Source of the DNA: Cryptomeria japonica | Lineage: Eukaryota > Streptophyta > Pinopsida > Cupressales > Cupressaceae | DNA length: 64,000 nucleotides | Assembly: GCF_030272615.1 (NCBI RefSeq) | Contig: NW_026729183.1 | Span: forward strand, 92,901-156,900 | Direction: 5' to 3' | Shown here: in pieces, positions 46,186-56,133 of the stretch | Layout: the number at the start of each line of letters is the position of its first letter | How positions within the stretch are numbered: the stretch's first letter is position 1 | Notes under the pieces: model-generated | Databases searched by the model: none | What the model saw: only the letters and a program-made list of their open reading frames with translations | What the model was told of the DNA's origin: nothing | Made by a program: the position numbers and the translations under genes

Positions 46186-46717
46186 TCAGATCACTTGGCA
46201 TTGGGCTGCAATCTCTGAGGCTGGCATCATAGGTTGGCACCCCTTCAATATAGTTTGAAGGACCAAAAATGGTAAGGTATGGGGAAGTAGGTGAACATTT
46301 ATCCCTTTTGGAAAGTTTGGCAAGATTGTGCTCAAAAGATCATGCATTATGGGATGTCCTTCAGGCAAAGGCATGGATGGACTGGATTCACTATTTAACA
46401 TCCTCTTTCTTGCCAAAATATTCCTCTTCTCCTTGATTGCCCTTTCTTCAAGCTTGTGTTCCATCCTTTGCTTCTCTTGCTATTGTCTTTCATCCTTTTC
46501 CTTCTTCTCTAGTTATTTTTACCTCTCCTTTTCCTTACGTAGAATCACTTTCTCCTTTTTCTCATGTGCCTTCTTTTCCTTTGCCAATAAACTTTCTACC
46601 TTGTTTGCTTTGATCTACTCTTTCTTTATTTCTTTTGTCTCCAAGGCGTCTGTCTTCTTCATCTCCTGCACCATGAAAGCTTCCATGAACTCATAAGAAA
46701 TCAACAACTTCCCTTCC
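46186..46717 (-). pseudogene. C-terminal fragment of a Lys/Glu-rich coiled-coil protein
   Basis: The minus strand enters from the LTR boundary at 46717 with LLISYEFMEAFMVQEMKK, then a long charged coiled coil (ANKVESLLAKEKKAHEKKEK, RMEHKLEERAIKEKRNILAR) broken by three stops. It then has an open tail with SSPSMPLPEGHPIMHDLLS to the stop at 46186. I do not recognise the family. Such tails occur in several plant transposon-associated and nuclear proteins. The N-terminal part is missing: the gypsy LTR starting at 46718 interrupts it. Confidence 0.4.
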
Positions 46718-47511
46718 TGATGCAGGAGCATCCCCGGTTCACAGCAATCTTGCATCAACCAAAAACATTTTCTAAACTATTTTGTTTTTTGTTTGCAGTT
46801 TTAGTTTTCTTTTCTATGTGTCCCATTTTTTGCTCACCGGTTCCTATTGAGTTGGATTCTACTTGAAGACTTGATCACCCTGCTTTCTTTCTAACCGCAT
46901 TGCATTTGGATCACTTTCCAACAAGATATCGTTACTTGTTTCCTTGATATTTTCTTGTTACTAGTTGTTCCTTTGTTACCCATTGCGTAAGACCTATTCT
47001 AGTGATCTATCAGAACCCATTCCAAAGTTTGCAGAGCCTTGGGCATTGATCTCGATGTTGCTTAGCATGTGGCCGACCTTCTACGTTTCATCCTTTAGAT
47101 TTTCTAAAGGAATATCTTGGCGGAGGCCGACCTTGTTCATTTTGCATGTTAGGTCTTGCTCTTCGGTTTTTGATCCTTTTGGGCTGATAGGATCCTTTGG
47201 ATTGATATATATATATATTTGTAAGCATGCTTTATAATGTAATCAATTAGATAATAAAGGAGTATCAGATAGATAGACTATGCCTAGAAGATATATCTTT
47301 CGATTCAAGGTCTCGATGACCTATTCTACCAGGCCTATGTGCTAGTATGTTGTAACCCACTTGTTACCAATTGAATGTAATTAAATTTCATGCAAATAAA
47401 CTATATATTATGCATTGCCTCCATCATATCTATGTATTTCCGTTATGTCTACTCTTACTAACCGGTTTGGACTGATCTCCTCAAGGTCCCTCCTCACTGG
47501 TGACTGCTTCA
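46718..47511 (+). mobile_element. 5' LTR of the truncated gypsy element
   Basis: TGATGCAGGAGCATCCCCGG starts the block and CTGCTTCA ends it, three bases before the primer-binding site. It contains a TATA run (ATTGATATATATATATATTT at about 47200-47219) and AATAAAGG at about 47253, fitting promoter and polyadenylation signals of an LTR. No second copy is in the window. Confidence 0.8.
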
Positions 47512-47513
47512 AG

Positions 47514-47524
47514 TGGTATCAAAG
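47514..47524 (+). other. Primer-binding site, initiator Met-tRNA type
   Basis: TGGTATCAAAG follows the LTR end at a two-base distance. The standard site complementary to plant initiator Met-tRNA is TGGTATCAGAGC, so this is a one-base variant. Confidence 0.8.
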
Positions 47525-47618
47525 TGAAGCTCATTCCAAAGGTTGCGTGTCCTGAATCTTGTTGTAGGGTGGTGGATTGCGGATCCAACCTGGAATTGTA
47601 GAGGATTAGCATGGATCA

Positions 47619-48660
47619 ATGGTGCGAAGAGGAACTAGGAATGGTGGAGCGCGTGGGAATGCAAACCCTGTCGTAATGGAGATGTTGTGAGGAATAGCAA
47701 CCCGGTTAGAAGTCGTGGAGACAACCCAAAGAAGAGGCCGACATGTTGAGATGTGAGCGAAGATGAAGGAGAAGAAGCCCCGACTGAACAAGTGAACCTA
47801 CTAGCAATTGATCCGAAGGAGGAAAGGTTTTTAAGGGTTTTGAGTAGGGCGAACACTAAATCCCATTTTACCCCTCTGGAATATTATGGGAAGTTAGATT
47901 CAGATGAATTAATCGATTGGATCTCGGAGATGGAGAAGTATTTTGATTTTCAAAACTCTGCAAAAGAGAGGAAGGTGAAATATGTCTGTACCCAGTTGAA
48001 GGGTCATGCATCTCTTTGGTGGGAGCACTTGCAAGTTGATAGGCAAAAAAGAGGTAAAGAAAAGATTAAGACATGGGATAGGATGATTGCTAAGTTAAAA
48101 TAAAAGTTTGTCCTGGAAAATTATCAAGTAGATTTGTTTTGAAAGTTGCATAATCTGAGATAGAAGGAATCTAGTGTGAAGGAGTACACCGAAGCATTTT
48201 ACGAATTGAACATTAGATCCAGACATGTTGATGATGAAATTGAACAAATTAAAAGATATTTGAATGAATTGCAGATGGCTATACAAGATGAACTCAATAT
48301 GATCAAATTAGAGAGTGTTTAAGAGGGTTACCATTATGTAATAAAGGCTGAAGAAAAATTGAATAAAAGGCATGAGCAGAGACAGAGAGGTAGAGGTGGA
48401 AGGTTTACCAGAGGAAAATTTCAAGGAGGAAGAGGAACTAGTACAGATCAGAACAAGGACAAGGAAGTGAGAAAAGAAGGTAATTCATAACGGAAGGATG
48501 ATAGAAATTTCTACCGGAGGAGAGAGCCGGATGGTTACCAGAATGAGAACTTTGGAAGACAAGACAAAAGGACATTCAAAGGAACCTATTTTAAATGTGG
48601 AGGAGAAGGACACCGTGCATTTGAATGTAAGAAGTCAAAGGCTACCAGAAGAGAGGTAGT
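47619..48660 (+). pseudogene. gag of the truncated gypsy element
   Basis: ATG 47619 opens VRRGTRNGGARGNANPVVM. A frameshift near 47750 moves to the frame SEDEGEEAPTEQ and on to LEYYGKLDSDELIDWISEME, KYVCTQLKGHASLWWEHL, the standard Retrotrans_gag region. A zinc knuckle near 48590 reads YFKCGGEGHRAFEC: the first Cys of CX2CX4HX4C is Tyr (TGT to TAT). TAA at 48101 and TAG at about 48322 interrupt. It is defunct. Confidence 0.85.
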
Positions 48661-49470
48661 GGTGGAAGAGAATCCCACGGGATCAGACAATAAACTAGAA
48701 AATGGAGAGTTACTGATGATGAGGAGATATTTGTGTCATACCGGAGGAGATAAAGAACCCTTGCAGAGGAAGAATCTGTTAAAGACTAGATGTAAGGTAT
48801 TTGGTAAGTGTTGTAAAGTTATTATTGATAGTGGTAGTTCAGATAATCTTATTTCAGAAGAGATGATGAATAAGTTGAAATTGGAGAGATTGAAACACCC
48901 TAAGCCTTACTAAATAGCATGGATTCAGGATGAACATAAGTTGTTAGTAAGTGAACAGTGTTTAGTAAAATTGAAAATTGGGAATTATCATGATGAAATT
49001 TTGTGTGATATTATGCCTATGGACATTTGTCATCTTTTGTTAGGAAGACCTTGGTAGTTTGATAGACAGGCAGTACATGATGGGAGGAAGAATACATACA
49101 CTATTGTGGCCAATGGGATGAACAAAACCTTGCTGGCTTTGGAGAAACCTTTGAAGAATGAAGTCTGTACAAATACCCAAATCTGTCTAGTAGAGGGAAG
49201 GAAATTTATGGATGGACTAAGACATGAGAATGTGTGTTTTGCCTTAATTCGTAAGAAGACTGAGAGACTGGAACCCAAAGGAGAACACCTGGTAGAAATA
49301 AGAGATTTGCTGACAGAGTATGGGGACATCATTTCAGATAATGTGGCTGATGGATTACCATATGTTAGAAGTATTAGTCATTGCATGGACTTAGTTCCCG
49401 GAGCTAGCTTGCCTAACAAAGCTGCACACCGGTTAACACTGGCAGAGAATGAAGAACTGAATAGACAAGT
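48661..49470 (+). pseudogene. Protease of the truncated gypsy element
   Basis: The translation has CCKVIIDSGSSDNLISEEMM with the active-site DSGS, and then MDICHLLLGRPW before a TAG (49057). A linker follows (VANGMNKTLLALEKP, RDLLTEYGDIISDNVADGLP), which leads to the RT start. Catalytic DSG is intact. The TAA at 48911 and the TAG at 49057 break the frame. Confidence 0.8.
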
Positions 49471-50640
49471 GTAGGAGCTATTAAAGAAAGGTTTGATCAG
49501 GGAAAGTTCGATCCCTTATGCAGTACCAACAGTATTAGCACTTAAGAAGAATGAAGAATGGAGGATGTGTACTGATTCAAAAGAAATAAACAAGATCACA
49601 GTGAAATACCTATTTCCCTTACCTAGGATGGATGACATAATGGACTATTTGAGTGGAGTAAAGTACTTTACAAAGATAGTTTTAAAGAGTGGATATGATC
49701 AGATTAGGATTAGAGAAGGTGATGAATGGAAGACAATAGTTAACACAAATGAAGGATTATATGAATGGCTGGTGATGCCTTTTGGATTGACTAATGCACC
49801 GAGTACTTTCATGACGCTGATGAATGAGGTTTTGAAGAAATTCTTGAGTAATTTTGTTATTGTGCATTTGGATGACATTTTGATTTTCAGTAAGATAAAA
49901 GAGGAGCATTTGTTGCAGTTAAGACAAGTTTTGCAGAGGTTGAGAGAAGAAAAGTTACTGATCAATATCAAGAAGTGGACTTTCATGAAGGATGAGCTAG
50001 TCTATTTAGGATTTGTGATATTTGTTGATGGTTTGAAGATGGACCCCGAGAAGGTGAAAGCAATTGTTGAGTGGCCTACAATAGAAAGCATTGGAGAGGT
50101 AAGATCATTTCATGGATTGGCTAGTTTTTACCGGAAGTTTATTAGAAATTTCAGTTCAGTTTGTAACCATATGACTGAGACCATGAGGGGAGATTGGAAG
50201 GAATTCAAGTGGACCACTAGAGAAAACAAAAGTTTTGAGTTGTTGAAACAAAAAGTGACTGAGCAACCTGTGTTGGCATTACCGGATTTCAATAAGGTAT
50301 TTCAAGTGGATTGTGATGCAAGTGGAATAGCAATAGGAGCTATTTTGAGTCAAGAAGGGAGAGCAATAGCCTATTTCAATGAGAAATTGAATGATGTCTA
50401 GAAGAGATGTTCAATATATGATTAGGAATTTTATGCCATAATACAAGCCTTGAAGAAATGGAGACATTAATTGTTGCCTTAGGAGTTTGTGTTGTATATA
50501 GATCATCAAGCTTTGTAATATTTGAACAGTCAGAGTAAGTTGAATAAAAAACATATGAGATGGGTAGAGTTCTTGCAGAGTTACACCTTTGTGTTGAAAC
50601 ATAGAAGTGAGAAATATAACAAAGTTGTTGATGCATTGAG
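49471..50640 (+). pseudogene. Reverse transcriptase and RNase H of the truncated gypsy element
   Basis: It is open from 49493 to 50401. Motifs: [65 protein letters not shown]. The catalytic box reads [13 protein letters not shown], where YVDD-type boxes have Tyr: here it is His. [22 protein letters not shown] and RNase H ([18 protein letters not shown]) follow. TAG and TAA stops follow in the RNase H part. His for Tyr would be expected to impair synthesis. Confidence 0.88.
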
Positions 50641-51030
50641 TAGGAGAAGGAATTTGCTGGCAGAGATGAGAATGATAGTATTAGGCTTTGAAGATTTGAA
50701 GACCTTGTATGACAAAGAACCAGATTTTGCAGAACCTTGGAAAGCATGTAGAGAACCGGTTATGGTTGATATGAGAAAATGGTTGGATTACTTCATTCAG
50801 GATGGGATGTTATTTAAGGGAGTTTAGTTGTGAATACCTAAAAGTTCCATGAGAGAAAACCTAATAAAAGAGAAACATAGTGGAGCTTTAGCTGGAAATT
50901 TTGGCATTGATAAAATAGTTGTATTGGTGAGTGGGCAGTATTTTTGGCCCTAGATTCATAAGGATGTTAAGGGATATGTGCAGAGTTGTAGAGTTTGTCA
51001 AGTTGCAAAAGGTAGTAGTCAGAATGTGGA
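50641..51030 (+). pseudogene. Integrase zinc-binding domain, truncated
   Basis: LIKEKHSGALAGNFGIDKIV then YVQSCRVCQVAKGSSQN gives the H2C2 zinc finger (His, His, CX2C). Similarity to gypsy integrases ends right after SSQNV. The catalytic core is missing. The junction lies within about 20 bp of 51030. Confidence 0.8.
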
Positions 51031-51395
51031 GCCAAAACTTCCCAATACCAATAATAGTAAAAGTTGTGTTACTAGCTTTGTTCACAAATAAAGATTCATT
51101 TTTGTTGGGTAAGTGTAACCTTGTTTATTCTTATCATTGAAGTCTACTCTGCCCTTAGTTGTTTTGGTCATAACTTTTTGCATGTGGGTACTACGAGTTA
51201 AGAATCTATTATAAGTAACCTTAGTATAGGTTAACTGTTTGCCATGAGGGTTAGTTTTTTTTCTGTTTATCAATGGTTTCTTTGTTTAGATGTATATTCA
51301 AATTTGTTGAATGATGGCACTTTCTCTTACAAAGGCATAATCACTCATTTAGTTATTTGATTAAGTTGATCATCCACTCAGGTTTGGGTTTGGTG
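51031..51395. other. Spacer after the gypsy truncation
   Basis: No recognisable coding sequence. ACCAATAATAGTAAAAGTT at 51045-51063 recurs at about 51910-51928, so a stretch of about 865 bp is bounded by near-identical short direct repeats. Confidence 0.4.
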
Positions 51396-51403
51396 ATCAT
51401 ACT

Positions 51404-51621
51404 GGGAATGGCTTAAACCACACACACTAAGCTTACACTTCTAGGCTTAAAAGTGCTAAATACTCAAAGTTGACTAACATTTTCTAGACTTAATAGGTTC
51501 CTTAATGTGTGTGGTCACACTAAGAATACACTTCTAGGCTTAAAAGTGTTAAAACACATAGAGTTAACTAACATTCTCTAGGCTTTATATATTGCTTAGT
51601 GTGTGTGGTTTAAGACTGCCC
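51404..51621. mobile_element. MITE, 218 bp, with terminal inverted repeats and 8-bp TSD
   Basis: The element begins GGGAATGGCTTAAACC and ends, as complement, GGGCAGTCTTAAACC. It has a perfect 21-bp inverted match inside the ends (CTTAAACCACACACACTAAG and one further base, 51412-51432 with 51594-51614). ATCATACT flanks it at 51396-51403 and 51622-51629. The 8-bp duplication suggests a hAT-type non-autonomous element; a 9-bp reading (ATCATACTG) would suit Mutator-like. The interior consists of two direct copies of about 97 bp (CACTTCTAGGCTTAAAAGTG in each). No coding capacity. Confidence 0.9.
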
Positions 51622-51629
51622 ATCATACT

Positions 51630-52000
51630 GCAGTTTGATTGCCATTATTTGTTAAAATGAAGTTACAAAGCAGTTATGATAACAGTTTTGAATCAGTGCA
51701 AAATTCCAAGAACATTATATATGTTACATTGAATTCATTCTTGAGAAGTGTGAGCAAAAAATAAATATTATTCTTAGATTGTAAAAATAATTTCATTGAT
51801 TCATATTTTTGTACTTGAAAGTTTGATTGATAGCACATTCACTACTCTATAAAATTGATCAATTTTAAAAGTATCTCATATTATTGTCTATCAAACTTTT
51901 GTATCCAACACCAATAATAGTAAAAGTTTTCAATCACTAAATCAAGTCAAATTATATAGAGAGACTTTTCTAGTTTTCCCCTTATAACTGATGATACATT
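51630..52000. other. AT-rich spacer
   Basis: No gene or repeat is visible except the short direct repeat copy at about 51910-51928. Confidence 0.45.
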
Positions 52001-52530
52001 AATTTGTATGCATGTGGAATAATATAAAGAGACTTTTCTAATCATGAAATGTGAATATAGAAGTTGTCGTGTTCTTACGAAACAGTCGTTTTCATGCGTT
52101 AGAAAAGAGTGAAATTATGAAACCTTTTCCACGCTCCTGCGATATCGAACATCTTTCCGCTCCCTCAGTGCACATCCATCCACCTCATAATCAATACAAA
52201 ATGTCTTTGTCTTCTTTGAATTATTTTCACAATACTTTTCTATACGTTTGAATAAGGCAGCTTACTTTTCTAAAGCTACGAAGTCGCCATAGAAGTTGGC
52301 GTGTTGTTGCGGAATAGCCGTCAGTCATGCCTCACTAAAGACTTGGAAGAAGTAGGTGTGAAAGTTTGACCCGACTTGTTAAACCCTTTACACACCTACG
52401 AGACCCAGGATCATACTAGACAGCTCTAGATAACGAGACCCAGGATCATACTAGACAGCTCTAGATAACGAGACCCAGGATCATACTAGACAGTTCTAGA
52501 TAAAGTAGAAAATATCACGCCACTTGAAAC
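52000..52530 (+). repeat. Dispersed block, copy 2 (first copy at 22850-23360)
   Basis: It shares the ordered words listed for copy 1, with extra internal sequence (CCCTCAGTGCACATCCATCC) and the three 35-bp repeats near its right end. AGAAGTTGGCGTGTTGTTGC near 52290 resembles AAAAGTTGCCGTGTTTTT at 60113 upstream of the RLP gene. No reading frame of note. Confidence 0.8.
52400..52504 (+). repeat. Three perfect 35-bp tandem repeats
   Basis: GAGACCCAGGATCATACTAG begins each unit (52400, 52435, 52470) and GCTCTAGATAAC ends the first two. The third has T for C in AGTTCTAG. Near identity means recent expansion. TCTAGA and ACTAGA in each unit give short palindromes. Confidence 0.97.
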
Positions 52531-54295
52531 AGTAGTTTGGTTGGCAATAAACATTGAAAGATGTTTTAGCGTAGAGATGATAAGATAGGGTATGACCCCT
52601 CTCAGAGGTCGGTGAGAACATGTAGTGCTACCATGAAAGTTCATCTTCATTTACTTATAAATCCATGCTAACCTTTCGCAATTTAAACAAATTCATTAGA
52701 ATATAGACATAAAAAGAGAATTAGAGCATAAAAATGTAGGAATTCAATATTAGATTATTATAAAGGTGAAGCCAAAAAATGTAAATTAGTTTAGTGTCTA
52801 CCATAGTGTATAGCCTAGCATGTAGAGTTACAAATACTATGAGATTTAGAAAATGTATTCATGGTGTGATTTATGGAAGAAATTTTGAAAATTATGGATT
52901 TGGACCCATGTTTATCACATGATGTATGCAAGTATGAATTGTCATCCAAAAGGTTAATATCTATGGATTAACTTGTAGACTAATATGGTTAAATGAAGAC
53001 TTCCTATTGGATTCCATGATTAATTAATGCATAAAAAATATTTTCTATACCAAAATGATACATGTAGGAACATATAATTGTGTCGCTTCTATTATGCAAG
53101 TGCAATGGGTAGGAAGTGTATTGACTCATTTTAGATGTCAAGCCTTAATATAATGTGGCAAGAGTTCATTCGTCCTATTAATTTTGAACCAACGCTATAA
53201 GGAGATTGATTTTGGTTTCCCTCAATTTTGTAACCAAAATTCATTTCGTAGTATTTTTCTTGCAAATTTTGCCATTGGTTTTTCTTGGTTTTTTTTTATA
53301 CGTGTGCAAAGCTCCGTATGTGCCATCGGATGCCACCGCCAAATTAGTAGCTACACTATTATTAGGAAGCTCCCCAAAATTGAGTTGATAGCTGATATAG
53401 TGGGGAGAATATAACTGGAAGAGAAAGGTTAAAGGTATATTTATAAATTAATATGGTGAGGTTTTGCCATACTGAGTATATTAAATTATATATAGCTAGT
53501 GCTAAACGTTTGGTTTGACCCCCATCAATGATATTTTTTTTAATTGCCACTTTTAAAAGTGTTTAAGAAATTTAGGTGATACTTTTTAACGTCTAAGTCA
53601 TAAATTAAATTTATTAGATTTTGAGTCTATATTATTGATTGTAATATATTGTTGGGTTCAATTGTGCAAGAATTTTTTTTTATTGTAATATATTGTAATA
53701 CATCAACAATTCACCACGCTCATAGAACAACTATTTGAAACAAACCATTAGAATACCCTAAAAAATACTAATAAAGAATTATATATTATACTTAAATTTT
53801 ATATTTTAACAAAAAGATTTAAAGTACCAACTTACATATCCTTGTTATCATTTAATAGACAATATTTAAAAAAATATTATGACTTTCCATTTTTCTAGAT
53901 TTAAAATAATTCAAAACAAATAGATTCTTTCAAAAGAAACTATGCAAACCACATATAAAATTACACTCTATATCTTATTAACTTATATAATCTATCAATG
54001 TAATCCTTGTAAAAAAAATAAAAATGTCAAAATTCTAGGTCCCTTCCTCCTTTAGTGTGGCAAAGATAAAGATCTCCCCCAGTTTCTAAAAACGAATCAA
54101 GTCTTGATCCTTCTATTGTTTTGATTAATGAGACACAAAGGTCAAGATCCGCCCAACTTCTGCAAAAGAATCAAGTTTTGTATCTTTCTATTTTTCTTGC
54201 TAACCACTTTGAAGATTTGCCACAAGAGGGGAACCTTTCAAACTCCTCTTAATCATGAAATATAAAATTCTCTGATGGAATATTATCCATAAGTG
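52531..54295. other. Spacer without recognisable genes
   Basis: Two kilobases with only short open frames (for example 53184-53414) that I cannot tie to any family. It is AT-rich. Confidence 0.45.
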
Positions 54296-55004
54296 GAAAT
54301 TTTATGTGAGTTTACTTCAAGAAGTCAAGCTCAACTCCAGAAACTTGGCATGTGTGGAAGAGTTTGACAAGTGGTTGAATTTTTGTAATTCTATTGGGGT
54401 AGATGATCCAATTCATTACAAGTATACTAGTCATGCCCAAAACTGGTTCACACGGTCAAATTGTAGAATTAAAAATGAGAGTAAGTTTAGTAGGTTGGAT
54501 AGGTTCTATGTATCACCCAACTTCTAGCCTATTCAAGAGCCTTTGGGCATTTTGGTTAGAGTTGACTATTCTACTACTCTTTTAGATCATTTTCCCATCC
54601 TATGCTCTATTTTTGGGTCTATTTTTGGCAGTAAGGAAGCCCATTTACCTGACAAGCTTAACATTTCCCATTTAAAAAATTATTCATGTCTTGCTACGCT
54701 TGATGGCATTTGGAACTCCTTACCTAAGCCCCAAGAAGGAGAATTTTATAGAGATTGGTTGCATCATTCTATTTCTCAATGTCTTGAGTTCCTTCAAGCA
54801 TTTGGAAGAAGGTTATCTTGGCAAAGAAAATATAAGAAGAAATCCCTTCATGGAAAATCAAAACACTCTAGAAAACCACTTCTTTCCAATCCAAATAATA
54901 CTAGTTGTTAGACCTCTTTATCTTCTATTGAAGTTCAACTCCACAAAATTGACATGTATAGCAATCAAGGAGCTAGAATAAGATACAAATTACATAAAAT
55001 TAAA
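54296..55004 (+). pseudogene. LINE endonuclease fragment
   Basis: LLQEVKL at 54310 is the start of an endonuclease with the catalytic Glu. It jumps to EEFDKWLNFCNSIGVDDPI, KYTSHAQNWFTRSN and SRLDRFYVSPNF, skipping the GDFN part, so an internal deletion is present. LDHFPILCSIFG gives the Asp-His site. The RT lead-in follows to NQGARIRYKLHKIKE, where a solo LTR interrupts. Confidence 0.75.
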
Positions 55005-55009
55005 GAAAG

Positions 55010-55452
55010 TGTTGGGGTAAATTATGTCTCATAATTAAACTTTACTTATGTTGACCTAGGATAATGCATCTCATTGTAGTTTGGATATGAGACACTTAGG
55101 GAAGTGTGCACATAGGGAAGTTACATGTAGGAGAAATTCCACCTTTCGTGGTCTTATTTTGTTGTTACATTCCACCTTTAGTGGGTGATCCACCACTTGT
55201 GGAGTATTTTATTATTTCTCCTACGTACCCTTACCTACCCTTGTTTCTCATTGGGCCACATGTCATGTTCGTGTGCTCACATATCCATATGGCCTTGCCT
55301 TATAAGCAGGCTCATCTTCTTTGCATTGGTTAATCCAATTTATCATATTTTGCATCTTGATGAGAATATAATTTATTCTAATCAATTTATTGTATCTCTT
55401 TTGTGCTATTCATTGTGCTCTAGATCTTGGCTATATTTGACAAATTCTTATA
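55010..55452 (+). mobile_element. Solo copia-type LTR
   Basis: TGTTGGGGTAAATTATG starts and TTCTTATA ends the block. A C-to-T change from TTACA would explain the loss of the CA end. GAAAG (55005-55009) and GAAGG (55453-55457) flank it and differ by one base. Removing it restores the LINE frame HKIKEGNQGSNYFFQF. CCTTATAAGCAGG near 55298 is a TATA-like site. TGTTGGGGTAAATT starts are typical of plant Ty1/copia LTRs. Confidence 0.82.
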
Positions 55453-56133
55453 GAAGGTAATCAAGGTTCTAATTATTTCTTCCAATTTTTAAACTACAAA
55501 CATCAAAAGGAGTACTTTGGAGCAATACATAATGAGTCTGGTCACATTTATACAAAACTAGATGAGATGAAGACTTTTTTAAAGAATTTCTATCAGAATT
55601 GTTTTTTGTGAAGACCCAAATTGGCTTGATTATTAGCTTATCGTGGAAGAATATATTCAAGATATCATCCCCAAAAAGGTGGATTCTAAGTACAGTCGAT
55701 TTATTGATCATGAGTTATTTATTGAAGATCTTGAATACGTTGTCTTCTCAATACCCCTTTACAAAAGTCCTAGTTTTGATGGGCTCTTTGTTGAATTCTA
55801 TCAAATGATGTGGCTATACATTAAGGGGACTTTTATTTTTTATACATGGAGGCTTTGGAGCAAGGTTATTTAGGGCTTATTATTAATAAAGGTTTAATTA
55901 AGTTCCTCCTAGAAGGGAGAAATGAAGACTCTATCTCTGGTTGGCGTCTAATTAATTTGCTTAACACCTCTTATAAAATCATTGCTAAAGCATTAATGTT
56001 ACACATAAAATCATTGGAGAAAGGTATAATTAGATCGAAACAAACAGGTTTCCTTCATGGTAGGTTCATCCTCAATAATATAATGTTGGCATGGAATACC
56101 ACCTTGGAAAAGCATCTTAACATGTTTGAATAG
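55453..56133 (+). pseudogene. LINE reverse transcriptase N-terminal fragment
   Basis: Frames in this part give NQGSNYFFQFLNYK, then YKSPSFDGLFVEFYQ, then GRNEDSISGWRLINLLNTSYKIIAKAL, RSKQTGFLHGRFILNNIMLA. These are the fingers and early palm of LINE RT. The catalytic palm boxes are absent because similarity stops at about 56130. Frameshifts occur. Confidence 0.8.

Larger units (their letters stand above)
46718..51030 (+). mobile_element. Ty3/gypsy retrotransposon, 3' end missing
   Basis: It has a 5' LTR (46718-47511), a Met-tRNA-type primer-binding site, gag, protease, RT, RNase H and the integrase zinc-binding part, and then stops. The integrase core, polypurine tract and 3' LTR are absent. 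Several key residues are mutated (see parts). The type is a Ty3/gypsy element; the lineage was not determined. Confidence 0.85.

Noticed and set aside
46328-46696. Plus-strand frame rich in Ser and Phe
   Set aside because: Antisense of the Lys/Glu-rich coiled-coil fragment.
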